Assembly: GCA_964440155.1 (NCBI GenBank)
Contig: CAYTRH010000001.1
Location: 1 to 64,000, forward strand
DNA: 64,000 nt
DNA from: PFJX01 sp964440155
GTDB lineage: Bacteria; Pseudomonadota; Gammaproteobacteria; Burkholderiales; Thiobacillaceae
Reading direction: 5' to 3'
The notes below the pieces were generated by a model. That model saw only the letters and a program-made list of their open reading frames with translations, was not told the origin of the DNA and did no database searches. Below, piece by piece: positions 1 through 8,813 of the stretch. Position 1 is the stretch's first letter. Every line of letters starts with the position of its first letter. A program made the position numbers and the translations under genes.

Positions 1-58
1 CGACCAACACGGCGGACGCCACCGTCAGTTGAACGTGCACGTGGCTTCGGCCATGACG

Positions 59-84
59 AAAAAGCCGCCCGAGGGCGGCTTTTT
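59..84 (-). terminator. Intrinsic terminator of rne (bidirectional)
   Basis: A 7-bp GC stem (GCCGCCC at 64-70, GGGCGGC at 73-79) is flanked by five A on one side and five T on the other, so it can end transcription in both directions. It lies just beyond the rne stop codon on the minus strand. The symmetry suggests a convergent gene to the left of the window. Confidence 0.85.
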
Positions 85-110
85 CGTTTCTTGTGGTATT
101 CACCTGATGT

Positions 111-2867
111 TCAGCCGGATGCCTTCTCGTCGGTTGTTTGGGTTTCCACCAACACCAGCGGCTCGACGTCATTAGCTGCCACCACCTTGGGACGGGCGCG
201 ACGCCGCGGGTTCGACGGTGGTCCCCATTCGCTGGGCACCAGGCTTTCCGTGGATGCATCCGCCTCGTTGGTGCTGCGGGTTTCCACCAACACCAGCGGC
301 TCCTGCACGGCGTCACGATCCTGCGCCTTGCCGCCACGTCGCCGGCGCGAGCTACGTTCGGCTTGCGGCTCCTCGACGGCGGCGGGCTGCACGGTCTGAT
401 CGGGTTCAACTGGTGTGGTGACGGTCTCGACCAGTTGCAGTCCGGCGGCGGCCAGATCCGGCACGGAAAGGGGCAGGGGTTCGGCGGTGGCATCCCGGCC
501 CTGAGCCGGCTCCGGCGTCGGCGGTACGACCGGCGCCATGCTATCCGCCATGGCCGGTGACACACCAGCCTGCTCCGCGGGGGCGGGCGCCATCGCGTCG
601 GCTTTCGGCTGTGTGGCTGCCGCCGGTAGCTCCGGCGGTGCAGCTTCGGTCATCAGCTCGTTGACGGTCTGGTCGGTCACGCTGGCCAAATCGTTACGGC
701 CGTCGGCTCGACGCCCACGGCCACCACGACGACGGCGGCGCGACTCCCGGTCTTCGCCGCCGGGCTCGACCGTCGTTTCCGGCGCAATCTGGGCCGTGGC
801 CTCCACGCTTTCGGTCATCAGCGGCTTGGGTGCCTCCTGCGGGCGTTCGCGGCGTGGCCGTTCGGCGCGCGCTTCCTTGTTCTCGCGTCCATCCCGGGAC
901 TCCCGGCCTTCCCTGGGCTCCCGAGTGTCCGGCCGCTCACCGCGCGGGCTGCGCTCGGCGCCTTCGGCGCGGCTCGGTCGGTCACTGCGCGGACGGCGTT
1001 GCTCGCCGTTGCGGGATTCGCTGCGTTCCCCGCGGCTTTCGCGCTCACCGCGTGGTTCCCGGTCGCTACGCCCCCGGCGGGCGTCGCGTTCACGCTCCCG
1101 CCTTGCCGGCACGGGCGCTGGTGGCGCTTCGGGTTTCGCTTCCTCGACGGGTTGACTGATGCCGCGCAGCCAACCGACGATACGCCCGAACAGGCCGGCC
1201 TTCGGGCTTGGGGCAGGCGCCGCCGATGCGGTACCGGTCTGTGTCGGTGCCGGTTGAGTGGGTGTGATGCCTTGCACCACCGGCTGGGCACGCTCAGCCT
1301 TGATGGCGCTACCGTTATGCGCTTTGCTCTCCTCTTCGGCCGGCTTCTCCACCATCTTGTAGCTGGGCGCGGATTGATCGCTCTGGTTGAGCTGATCGTG
1401 GCGGAAGCGCGCCAGCGTGTAGCGCGGCGTCTCGAAATGCACGTTCGGGATCAGCACGATCTCGACGCGGTGGCGTGCCTCGATGGCCAGAATGTCGTGG
1501 CGCTTCTCGTTGAGCAGGAAGGTGGCGACGTCGACCGGCACCTGCAGATGCACCGCGCCGGTGTTGTCCTTCATTGCCTCTTCCTGCAGCATGCGCAGCA
1601 AGTGCAACGCGAAGGATTCGGTGCTGCGTACGTGGCCCGTACCGGCGCAACGCGGACAGGTGACGTAGCTGGTCTCGCCCAGACTCGGCTGCAGGCGCTG
1701 GCGCGACAGTTCGAGCAGGCCGAAGCGGGATATCTTGCTGGTCTGCACGCGCGCGCGGTCGTGGTGTAGTGCCTCGCGCAGGCGCTCCTCGACTTCACGC
1801 TGGTTCTTCTGGTTCTCCATGTCGATGAAATCGATCACGATCAGCCCACCCAGGTCACGCAGGCGCAGTTGGCGCGCCACCTCCTCTGCGGCTTCCAGGT
1901 TGGTATTGAGCGCGGTCTGCTCGATGTCACCGCCCTTGGTGGCCTGGGCCGAGTTGACGTCGATGGCGACCAGCGCTTCGGTGTGATCGATGACGATGGC
2001 GCCGCCCGAGGGCAGCGTGACCGTACGCGAGTAGGCGCTCTCGATCTGGTGCTCGATCTGGAAACGCGAGAACAGGGGCACCGGATCGGTATACAGCTTG
2101 ACCCGGTTGGCGTTGGCCGGCATCACGTGCGCCATGAACTGGCGCGCCTGCTCGCACACGTTGGGTTCGTCGATCAGCAGTTCGCCGATGTCCGGCGTGA
2201 AGTAGTCGCGGATGGCGCGTATCACCAGGCTGGATTCCTGATAGATCAGGAAAGCGCCCGATTGCGCCTTGGCCGCACCGTCGATGGCGTTCCACAACTG
2301 CAACAGGTAGTTGAGATCCCACTGCAACTCCTCGACGCTGCGACCGATGCCCGCGGTGCGGCCGATCAGGCTCATGCCGGCGGGCACCTCGAGTTGCGCC
2401 AGCGCGTCGCGTAGTTCGTTGCGTTCCTCACCCTCGATACGCCGCGAAACGCCACCGCCGCGCGGGTTGTTGGGCATCAGCACCAGATAGCGGCCGGCCA
2501 GGCTGATCTGATTGGTGAGCGCGGCGCCCTTGTTGCCGCGTTCATCCTTCTCGACCTGGACGACCAGTTCCTGGCCTTCCTTCAACAGATCCTGGATGCG
2601 AGCGCGGCCGGATTCACCCTTGTCACTCGCGGGCAGGGAGGCGCGGGCAATCTCCTTGAACGGCAGGAAACCATGACGTTCGGCGCCGTAATTGACGAAG
2701 CACGCCTCCAGGGAAGGCTCGACACGCGTGACGACGGCCTTGTAGATGTTGCCCTTGCGTTGTTCCTTGCTGGCGGATTCGATGTCGAGGTCGACCAGCT
2801 TCTGACCATCGACAATGGCGACGCGGAGTTCCTCCGCCTGCGTCGCATTGAACAGCATACGTTTCAT
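111..2867 (-). CDS. rne: Ribonuclease E
   Basis: Endoribonuclease that initiates mRNA decay and processes rRNA and tRNA; core of the RNA degradosome. The 918 aa hold an N-terminal catalytic half (about 1-500) and a disordered tail. Catalytic metal-binding Asp303 and Asp346 and the zinc-link cysteines of CPRC (404 and 407) fall at the same positions as in E. coli. Residues 556-570 (KAGLFGRIVGWLRGI) form an amphipathic helix resembling the membrane-targeting segment. The tail from about 590 is Arg/Glu/Pro-rich (RNA-binding type) and carries three LVET motifs near its end. MKRMLFNAT and CFVNYG are the betaproteobacterial version. It diverges from rluC. A GC-rich hairpin lies just upstream of the start, where rne leaders are often autoregulatory; that role is inferred. 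Confidence 0.97.
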   Translation of the reverse strand: MKRMLFNATQAEELRVAIVDGQKLVDLDIESASKEQRKGNIYKAVVTRVEPSLEACFVNYGAERHGFLPFKEIARASLPASDKGESGRARIQDLLKEGQELVVQVEKDERGNKGAALTNQISLAGRYLVLMPNNPRGGGVSRRIEGEERNELRDALAQLEVPAGMSLIGRTAGIGRSVEELQWDLNYLLQLWNAIDGAAKAQSGAFLIYQESSLVIRAIRDYFTPDIGELLIDEPNVCEQARQFMAHVMPANANRVKLYTDPVPLFSRFQIEHQIESAYSRTVTLPSGGAIVIDHTEALVAIDVNSAQATKGGDIEQTALNTNLEAAEEVARQLRLRDLGGLIVIDFIDMENQKNQREVEERLREALHHDRARVQTSKISRFGLLELSRQRLQPSLGETSYVTCPRCAGTGHVRSTESFALHLLRMLQEEAMKDNTGAVHLQVPVDVATFLLNEKRHDILAIEARHRVEIVLIPNVHFETPRYTLARFRHDQLNQSDQSAPSYKMVEKPAEEESKAHNGSAIKAERAQPVVQGITPTQPAPTQTGTASAAPAPSPKAGLFGRIVGWLRGISQPVEEAKPEAPPAPVPARRERERDARRGRSDREPRGERESRGERSESRNGEQRRPRSDRPSRAEGAERSPRGERPDTREPREGRESRDGRENKEARAERPRRERPQEAPKPLMTESVEATAQIAPETTVEPGGEDRESRRRRRGGRGRRADGRNDLASVTDQTVNELMTEAAPPELPAAATQPKADAMAPAPAEQAGVSPAMADSMAPVVPPTPEPAQGRDATAEPLPLSVPDLAAAGLQLVETVTTPVEPDQTVQPAAVEEPQAERSSRRRRGGKAQDRDAVQEPLVLVETRSTNEADASTESLVPSEWGPPSNPRRRARPKVVAANDVEPLVLVETQTTDEKASG
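140..302. repeat. 25-bp direct repeat inside the rne tail
   Basis: The same 25 bases occur at 140-164 and 278-302, exactly 138 bases (46 codons) apart. They encode the two identical EPLVLVET segments near the C-terminus of RNase E. Identity at the DNA level suggests recent internal duplication or strong constraint on a short peptide motif. Confidence 0.9.
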
Positions 2868-3296
2868 GTTATACCCCAGCGCTTACGCGCCCCGGGGCGA
2901 CAAACCCCGCCGCGCGGTGCGGCGGCGATGCGAGGCAGGGGATCAGACGGCGGAGTTGTTCGTGTCGCTGAACGGCTGGTGCATGGTGGTCGGGTTCGTC
3001 GTTTCATGTCGCCGGCGGCACACGGCATCGCATGCCAGGGCCGCCGACCGGGTACATGTCCGGGTGCGGGTCGCGCAGTATGAATTGCGTTACCATCGCT
3101 GCTTCAAGGGCCTTCCGGCGGCGTCAGGTCCGCGGCACTACGCGTAAGCCTGTGGCATTCCCATCGGAAGGTCGATCGCCGGTGAGCGAGACAACCGGCG
3201 CCCAGAATGTTCGGTGCGCCGGCGCGATCCTTGCAGGACCAGCGCGCGTTTGCCGCGCGACACACCATGATCAATGAGCCACGCGAGTATACGGGA
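2868..3296. other. Divergent rne/rluC intergenic region
   Basis: About 430 bases between the start of rne and the chosen start of rluC. A perfect palindrome CGCCCCGGGGCG (2888-2899) lies in the presumed rne 5' leader. No convincing promoter with both -35 and -10 hexamers was found on either strand. Open frames here are GC-driven and have no recognisable product. The first 90 bases upstream of 3297 are open in the rluC frame, so that gene could start as early as 3207. Confidence 0.5.
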
Positions 3297-4250
3297 ATGG
3301 ATGCGACTGGCAAAGCCGCAGTGAGCAAGGTGACCATAGCCGCCGAGGAGGCCGGCCAGCGTCTGGACAATTTCCTGTTCCGTCGGTTGAAGGGCGTGCC
3401 GAAGAGCCGGGTGTACCGCATGCTGCGCGAGGGCGAGGTACGGGTGAGCGGACGGCGCGCCAAGCCGGACTACAAGTTGGGAACGGGCGACGAGGTGCGG
3501 ATTCCGCCGGCACGGGTGGCCGAAGCTGCGCCGGTGCCGCCGGCGCGCGTCGTGCGGCCCTTGCTGCCACGCGTGCTGTACCGCGACGACAGCTTGTTGG
3601 TCATCGACAAGCCGGCTGGGCAGGCGGTGCACGGCGGCAGCGGGATCAGCCTGGGGGTGATCGAACAGTTGCGCCTGGAATTGCCCGAAGCGCGTTATCT
3701 GGAACTGGTGCATCGTCTGGACAAGGAGACTTCGGGCGTGCTGTTGCTGGCGCTCAAGCGTTCCGCCCTGGTCGAACTGCATCGCATGTTGCGCGAGGGT
3801 GAGACGCGCAAGTTCTACCAGGCCCTGGCGGTGGGCGAGTGGCGCGATGCCGTTCGCCATGTGCGCCTGGCGTTGCACAAGACCACTGGCGAATCCGGGG
3901 AGCGCCGTGTCCATGTACATGAGGACGGGCAGCATGCCCATACCGTGTTCCGGCGCCGGCGCGTCATCGATGGCTTCAGCCTGTTGGAAGCCGAACTGAA
4001 AACCGGACGCACTCATCAGATTCGCGTGCATCTGGCCGCGCTCGGCAATCCCATCGCCGGCGACGACAAGTATGGCGATTTCGAATTGAATCGCGCGCTC
4101 AGGAAGCGCGGCTTGCGGCGCATGTTCCTGCATGCGGCACGCATGGAGCTGAAGCACCCTCTCACCGGCGCGCCGCTGCTGTTGGAAGCGCCGATACCCG
4201 ACGATCTCGCGGGCTTTCTCGCCACGCTGGAGGCTGGCCATGCAGGATGA
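3297..4250 (+). CDS. rluC: 23S rRNA pseudouridine synthase RluC
   Basis: Converts specific uridines of 23S rRNA (955, 2504 and 2580 in E. coli) to pseudouridine. About 317 aa with an N-terminal S4 RNA-binding domain (start of domain AGQRLDNFL, then KGVPKSRVYRMLREGEVRV) and a RluA-type catalytic domain with the signature HRLDKETSG, whose Asp is the nucleophile. The ATG at 3297 gives the N-terminal length seen in E. coli RluC; in-frame ATGs at 3267 and 3207 are alternatives, and none has a strong ribosome binding site. RluC opposite rne is a conserved proteobacterial arrangement. The next gene overlaps its last 11 bases. Confidence 0.93.
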   Translation: MDATGKAAVSKVTIAAEEAGQRLDNFLFRRLKGVPKSRVYRMLREGEVRVSGRRAKPDYKLGTGDEVRIPPARVAEAAPVPPARVVRPLLPRVLYRDDSLLVIDKPAGQAVHGGSGISLGVIEQLRLELPEARYLELVHRLDKETSGVLLLALKRSALVELHRMLREGETRKFYQALAVGEWRDAVRHVRLALHKTTGESGERRVHVHEDGQHAHTVFRRRRVIDGFSLLEAELKTGRTHQIRVHLAALGNPIAGDDKYGDFELNRALRKRGLRRMFLHAARMELKHPLTGAPLLLEAPIPDDLAGFLATLEAGHAG

Positions 4251-4551
4251 CGAGGAATTGCGTGCGCGTCTCGAAGCCGAGACCGGCACGCTGACCTGGC
4301 CCGAACTGGAAAGGCATTTCGCCCGCGGCGTAGTCATCCGCGTGGCCAAGGGCGTCGACCTGATCGACGTTGCCGAGGCCATGGCACGCGATGACGCGAT
4401 GCGGGTGGCCAACTGGCTGCACGACGGCGCCATCGCCCGCGCGTCAAGTGAGGAGGCGCAAACCTGGCACGCGTGCCAGACGGCATTGCGGGCGGTGGTG
4501 GTGGCACCGTGGGTGCTGGTTCAGCCACATCCCGCACAGGCGGAGGAATGA
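4240..4551 (+). CDS. DUF2288 family small protein
   Basis: A 103-aa acidic soluble protein without signal peptide or membrane segment. Length and pattern (LRARLEAETGTLTWPELERH, then a GVDLIDVAEAMA segment and VANWLHDGAI) match the DUF2288 family of unknown function common in beta- and gammaproteobacteria. It overlaps the end of rluC by 11 bases and is followed after 3 bases by an S4-domain gene, so the three are probably co-transcribed. A link to RNA or ribosome biology is inferred only from these neighbours. Confidence 0.7.
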   Translation: MQDDEELRARLEAETGTLTWPELERHFARGVVIRVAKGVDLIDVAEAMARDDAMRVANWLHDGAIARASSEEAQTWHACQTALRAVVVAPWVLVQPHPAQAEE

Positions 4552-4554
4552 CCC

Positions 4555-4800
4555 ATGCGTGAGGTCGAATTCACGCTCACCGACACGCACGTGGCGCTGT
4601 GCGATCTGCTCAAACTTGCCGGTGTGGTTCACAGCGGCGGACAGGGCAAGGCACTGGTGGCGGCCGGCGAGGTGCACGTCGACGGCAGCCGCGAAGGACG
4701 CAAAACCGCCAAGATTCGCGCCGGCCAGGTGGTGGCCTGGCGCGACGTGCGCATTCGCGTGCGTGCCGCCACCGTGCCCGATGCGCCGGTCAGCGAATGA
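4555..4800 (+). CDS. Small S4-domain RNA-binding protein (YbcJ-like)
   Basis: An 81-aa protein that is essentially a single S4 fold. LCDLLKLAGVVHSGGQGKAL leads into VAAGEVHVDG, the usual S4 strand and turn, and the sequence ends in a basic IRAGQVVAWRDVRIRV segment. It resembles E. coli YbcJ and other ribosome-associated stand-alone S4 proteins. It follows rluC and a DUF2288 gene closely, consistent with a small RNA-modification or ribosome operon. Its last 11 bases overlap the end of the convergent gene on the minus strand. Confidence 0.8.
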   Translation: MREVEFTLTDTHVALCDLLKLAGVVHSGGQGKALVAAGEVHVDGSREGRKTAKIRAGQVVAWRDVRIRVRAATVPDAPVSE

Positions 4801-5113
4801 CGATGGGCGGCAAGTGGATCACGACGGTGGCGTCGCGCGGCACGGCGGGCGGGCCGTAGCGCACCGGGCCGTAATACACACGGCTGTCGTAATACAGCGG
4901 AGCGCCGTGGACATAGACCCGTTCGCGCACGACGTGCCGCTCCGGCCATGCGCGCCGGTCGTGGTGCGGGTGCCAGTGCGATTGGGTGTGGCTCCAGTGT
5001 GGACCCGGCGGGCCGCGCCATGGGCCGCGATCGTGCGCCATCGCGCCTTGGGCCAGGCCGAGCGCGCCGACCGCCATCAGTCCGGTGAGCATTGATCGAA
5101 ATGGTTTGCGCAT
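4790..5113 (-). CDS. Secreted His/Pro/Arg-rich small protein
   Basis: 107 aa, no family recognised. A signal peptide (about 1-26, ending GAMA) precedes a mature region rich in His, Trp, Pro, Arg and Tyr (for example HWSHTQSHWHPHHDRR), followed by a Tyr/Pro-rich stretch and a hydrophobic end (VVIHLPPIVIR). The histidine cluster suggests periplasmic metal binding; RcnB-like or other envelope-stress proteins are possible analogues but no motif proves it. It is convergent with, and overlaps by 11 bases, the S4-domain gene. The presence of a signal peptide argues that it is a real gene. Confidence 0.65.
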   Translation of the reverse strand: MRKPFRSMLTGLMAVGALGLAQGAMAHDRGPWRGPPGPHWSHTQSHWHPHHDRRAWPERHVVRERVYVHGAPLYYDSRVYYGPVRYGPPAVPRDATVVIHLPPIVIR

Positions 5114-5390
5114 GATCGACTCCTCGTATCCGGAGCGGAAACCGGCACCATGCCGGTCCGCCCTGTTTCCAGGGTATGCGCGATGGGGCCAGGCCAGGGT
5201 TTCAAGGCGTTACCAGATGTAACATGCGCGTTCGATGCTCAACGCCGTGGTGCGTGCGCGTCGACACACCTGCCGCATACCGTGTCGATGGCACGCGCGA
5301 GCAGCCCCAGGGTAGGGCAAGCGGCTACGCCATGAACGGTTTGGCGTTACCATTGCCGCACGCGTTCGTCCCCTCGATTCCGGAGCCTCC

Positions 5391-7028
5391 ATGATCCACG
5401 CACTCGCAGGCAAACCCGCACCCGCCGACCGCCTGACCGACATCGAAGCGCTGTTGCGCGCGTATCAGGACACACCCGACATCAGCCAGCCCGCTCAGCG
5501 GGTCGCCTTCGGCACCAGCGGACATCGCGGTAGCGCGTTCAAACGTTCGTTCAACGAGGCGCACATCCTCGCCATAACCCAGGCGATCTGCGAATACCGC
5601 AGCGCCCAGGGCATCACCGGACCGTTGTTTCTGGGCAAGGATACGCACGCGTTGTCCACGCCGGCCCAGGTCACGGTGCTGGAGGTGCTGGCTGCCAACG
5701 GCGTGGAAACCCGCGTGCAGTCGTTCGACGGCTACACGCCCACGCCGGTCATCTCGCGCGCCATCCTGGCCTACAACCGGGTGCAGGGCGCGCCGCGCGC
5801 CGATGGCGTGGTCATCACGCCGTCGCACAATCCGCCCCAGGATGGCGGCATCAAGTACAACCCGCCCAACGGCGGGCCGGCCGATACCGACGTGACCGGC
5901 TGGATCGAACAGCGCGCCAACGCGTTGCTGGCCGACGGCAATCGTGAGGTCAAGCGCGTGCCCGCGGCGCAGGCGCTGTCCGCGCCGACCACGCTGCACG
6001 AGGATTTCATCGCCGCGTACGTCGCCGACCTCGACGAGGTCATCGACATGGAGGCGATCCGCGCCGCCGGCCTGCGCATCGGTGTCGATCCCCTGGGTGG
6101 AGCGGCAGTGGCCTACTGGCAGCCGATTGCGCGCAAGTACGGTCTGGACATCGAGGTGGTGAACACGCGCGTGGATCCGGCGTTCGGGTTCATGACGCTG
6201 GATCACGACGGTCAGATCCGCATGGATTGCTCCAGCCCCTATGCCATGGCCGGTCTGGTGGCCTTGAAGGATCGTTTCGACGTCGCCTGGGGCAATGATG
6301 CCGACGTCGACCGCCACGGCATCGTCACGCCGTCCATGGGCCTGATGAACCCCAATCACTATCTCGCCGTCGCCATCCATTACCTGCTTACGCATCGGCC
6401 GCAATGGCCGGCGCGCGCGGCCGTGGGCAAGACGCTGGTGTCGAGCGGGCTGATCGATCGCGTGGTCGCCAGTCTGGGGCGCGATGTCCTGGAAGTGCCG
6501 GTGGGCTTCAAGTGGTTTTCCGCCGGCCTGCTCGATGGCGCCCTGTGCTTCGGCGGCGAGGAGAGCGCCGGCGCGTCGTTCCTGCGACGTGACGGCACGG
6601 TCTGGACGACGGACAAGGACGGCATCATTCTTGGCCTGCTCGCGGCCGAGATCACGGCCGTGACCGGCAAGGACCCCGGCGTCTACTATCAGGAACTCGT
6701 TGCCCGTCACGGCACGCCGTTCTATGTGCGCATCGATGCGCCGGCGACGCCGGCACAGAAGGCAGCATTCAAGCAACTTACCGGCGAGCGCGTCACGGCC
6801 GCCACGTTGGCCGGCGAGCCCATCCTCGCGCGGCTGACGCGCGCGCCCGGTAACGATGCGCCGATCGGCGGGCTGAAGGTGGTGACCGCCAACGGCTGGT
6901 TTGCGGCGCGCCCCTCCGGCACCGAGGATGTCTACAAGCTCTATGCCGAGAGCTTCAGGAGTGAGAGCCACTTGCAGGACATCGTGCGCGAGGCGCGCCT
7001 GATCGTCGGCGCCGCACTGGCCGGGTAG
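5391..7028 (+). CDS. pgm: Phosphoglucomutase (alpha-D-glucose-phosphate specific)
   Basis: Interconverts glucose 1-phosphate and glucose 6-phosphate, linking glycolysis to glycogen and UDP-glucose synthesis. At 545 aa it matches E. coli Pgm (546 aa). FGTSGHRGS near the N-terminus is the family signature. TPSHNPPQDGGIKYN contains the phosphoserine. DADVDRHGI is the metal loop, GGEESAG the sugar-binding loop and RPSGTEDVYK the C-terminal phosphate-binding loop. GGAG stands about 8 bases ahead of the ATG. A TPR gene follows after 15 bases. Confidence 0.96.
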   Translation: MIHALAGKPAPADRLTDIEALLRAYQDTPDISQPAQRVAFGTSGHRGSAFKRSFNEAHILAITQAICEYRSAQGITGPLFLGKDTHALSTPAQVTVLEVLAANGVETRVQSFDGYTPTPVISRAILAYNRVQGAPRADGVVITPSHNPPQDGGIKYNPPNGGPADTDVTGWIEQRANALLADGNREVKRVPAAQALSAPTTLHEDFIAAYVADLDEVIDMEAIRAAGLRIGVDPLGGAAVAYWQPIARKYGLDIEVVNTRVDPAFGFMTLDHDGQIRMDCSSPYAMAGLVALKDRFDVAWGNDADVDRHGIVTPSMGLMNPNHYLAVAIHYLLTHRPQWPARAAVGKTLVSSGLIDRVVASLGRDVLEVPVGFKWFSAGLLDGALCFGGEESAGASFLRRDGTVWTTDKDGIILGLLAAEITAVTGKDPGVYYQELVARHGTPFYVRIDAPATPAQKAAFKQLTGERVTAATLAGEPILARLTRAPGNDAPIGGLKVVTANGWFAARPSGTEDVYKLYAESFRSESHLQDIVREARLIVGAALAG

Positions 7029-7043
7029 GGGACGGGTACAGCC

Positions 7044-7739
7044 ATGCGGCCGGTGCGCGGGCTGGCGCGCTGCGCGCTGCTGGCGATCGGCGGCGCATCG
7101 GTGGCGGTGCCCGGCCATGCCCATGCCTCCGAACCTTCGGCCACGTCCAGCCCGCCGGCCGCGACGACGGCGACTACCGCTTGGGTCGCCACTGGCCCGC
7201 AATACCTGGCACGCGCGCGGGAACTGGAGCGCCGCGGCGACTGGCAGCGGCTGATGCTGCTGGCCTACGAGTGGACCGCGCGTGAGCCCGGTGACGCCCT
7301 TGCCTGGTTCGTGCTGGGGCGCGCACTCGGCGCCCGACGTCTGCACGGCGAGGCCATCGCCGCGTATCGCGAGGCTGTGCGCCTCGACCCAAACGACGTG
7401 CATGCGCTCATCAATCTGGGCAACCTGTACCGCCAGTCTGGCAGGCCGCTGGAGGCACTCGGCGCGTATCGGGCCGCGCTCGCGCGCAATGCCGGCTTCG
7501 AGCCGGCCTGGCACAATCTGGGCATCGTCTACTTCGACGTGAAGGGCGCGCAGGGCGTCATGCTGGCCTTGCAGCGCTTGCAGCTCGAGGATCCGGCGTT
7601 GGCCCAAGCGTGGCGCGCGCTGGCGCTGGAGTATGCACGTGTGCAAGACGAACGCATCGCGCGTGCCGCCGTGGCATTGCTGCGCGGTTTGAGCGAGCAG
7701 CGCCGCAATCGCATGTTCGACCTGCTGCTGTCCGATTGA
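7044..7739 (+). CDS. Exported tetratricopeptide-repeat protein
   Basis: 231 aa. A signal-peptide-like N-terminus (hydrophobic stretch ending around GHAHAS) is followed by a low-complexity Ala/Thr linker and at least three TPR-like helical pairs between about residues 50 and 180 (for example ALAWFVLGRALGARRLHGEA and AYREAVRLDPNDVHALINLG). Such proteins act as periplasmic or membrane-attached scaffolds; no partner is identifiable. The 15-base gap after pgm suggests co-transcription. The function is unknown. Confidence 0.75.
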   Translation: MRPVRGLARCALLAIGGASVAVPGHAHASEPSATSSPPAATTATTAWVATGPQYLARARELERRGDWQRLMLLAYEWTAREPGDALAWFVLGRALGARRLHGEAIAAYREAVRLDPNDVHALINLGNLYRQSGRPLEALGAYRAALARNAGFEPAWHNLGIVYFDVKGAQGVMLALQRLQLEDPALAQAWRALALEYARVQDERIARAAVALLRGLSEQRRNRMFDLLLSD

Positions 7740-7806
7740 GTGCACCGGGCAGACCGCGGCCTGCGACCGGGTGGCGGCACGGTAGAATGATCGCCCTTGC
7801 AACGAC

Positions 7807-8487
7807 ATGCAGAGTCTTCCATTGCCGCTCACCACGCGCCGCTACGAACTGCTGATCTTCGATTGGGACGGCACCCTGATGGATTCCACCGGCGTCATCG
7901 CCGCCTGCATCCAGGCGGCCAGCCGCGACATGGGGCTGCCCGAACCGACGCGCGAGCACGCGAGCCACATCATCGGGCTGGGCCTGCGCCAGGCGCTGCT
8001 GACCCTGTTTCCCGATCTGCCGGACGAACAGCACCCGGAACTGGCGGCGCATTACCGTCGCCACTTCCTTGCCCGCGACGCCGAGATCCCGCTGTTCGAC
8101 GGCGCGTTCCAGTTGATCGACGAGTTGCGCGCGCAGGGTTATCTGCTCGCCGTGGCCACCGGCAAGGCGCGCACGGGCCTGCGGCGGGCGCTCGACCACA
8201 CCGGGCTGCACGCGCATTTCCATGCGACGCGCACCGCCGATGAGACCTTCTCCAAGCCGCATCCGGCCATGATCCAGGAGTTGCTGGACGAACTGGGCGT
8301 GGACAAGGCACGCGCGCTGATGATCGGCGATACCACGCATGACCTGGAGATGGCGCGCAATGCCGGTGTCGCCGCGCTGGCGGTGGCTTACGGCGCGCAT
8401 CCCGCCGAGCAGTTGGAACGCCTGAATCCACTGGCGGTATGTCGTGAGTTCGGCGAGCTGGCGCGATGGCTGCGCGCGAACGGCTGA
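7807..8487 (+). CDS. HAD-family hydrolase (phosphoglycolate phosphatase-like)
   Basis: A 226-aa cytoplasmic phosphatase of the haloacid dehalogenase superfamily. Motif I is IFDWDGTLMDS (nucleophile Asp plus second Asp), motif II the Thr in AVATGKARTG, motif III a Lys in FSKPHP and motif IV MIGDTTHDLEMA. The helical cap follows motif I, as in Gph/PgmB proteins. It overlaps the Rieske gene by 22 bases, and HAD-Rieske-sppA is a recurrent betaproteobacterial trio. The in vivo substrate cannot be read from the sequence. A lone TAGAAT at 7783-7788 may be its -10 element, but no -35 is evident. Confidence 0.88.
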   Translation: MQSLPLPLTTRRYELLIFDWDGTLMDSTGVIAACIQAASRDMGLPEPTREHASHIIGLGLRQALLTLFPDLPDEQHPELAAHYRRHFLARDAEIPLFDGAFQLIDELRAQGYLLAVATGKARTGLRRALDHTGLHAHFHATRTADETFSKPHPAMIQELLDELGVDKARALMIGDTTHDLEMARNAGVAALAVAYGAHPAEQLERLNPLAVCREFGELARWLRANG

Positions 8488-8813
8488 TCTGCGCCAGCGA
8501 AGCGGTCACGGAAGCCGGTCCGGGTGTGCGCTTCACGGTCGAGCAGGACGGCGAGACGGTGCCGGCCTTCGTCATCCGTTTCCACGGTCGCGTCCACGCT
8601 TACTTCAATCGTTGCGGCCACGTGCCGGTGGAGCTGGACTGGCAGCCCGGTGAATTCTTTGATTTGACCCGGCTATACTTGATCTGCGCCACCCATGGCG
8701 CGCTGTACGACCCGCGCACGGGTGCCTGCATCGAGGGCCGCTGCCGCGGGCAGGGCCTCGTGCCGCTGCCGGTGGTGGAACGCGCGGGTGGGATATTCAT
8801 CGAGGAAGGTTGA
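8466..8813 (+). CDS. Rieske [2Fe-2S] protein
   Basis: A 115-aa soluble protein with a complete Rieske cluster site: CGH in the first loop and CATH in the second supply the two Cys and two His ligands. There is no membrane anchor or catalytic domain, so it is a ferredoxin-like electron carrier or a redox-sensing subunit. It overlaps the preceding HAD gene by 22 bases, and its stop codon overlaps the sppA start (TGATG), indicating translational coupling. This arrangement is widespread in Betaproteobacteria, but the partner is not established. Confidence 0.88.
   Translation: MAARERLICASEAVTEAGPGVRFTVEQDGETVPAFVIRFHGRVHAYFNRCGHVPVELDWQPGEFFDLTRLYLICATHGALYDPRTGACIEGRCRGQGLVPLPVVERAGGIFIEEG

Noticed and set aside
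1..32. Possible last codons of a plus-strand gene ending at 32
   Set aside because: Only nine codons are visible and no family can be recognised. The bidirectional terminator makes a convergent gene plausible but not demonstrable.
3138..4433. 431-codon minus-strand open frame over rluC
   Set aside because: Shadow frame; the plus strand encodes a full S4 plus RluA-type enzyme.
5325..7835. 836-codon open frame antisense to pgm and the TPR gene
   Set aside because: Its sequence is the low-complexity product of reading a GC-rich gene on the opposite strand. Pgm has clear catalytic motifs in the other frame.
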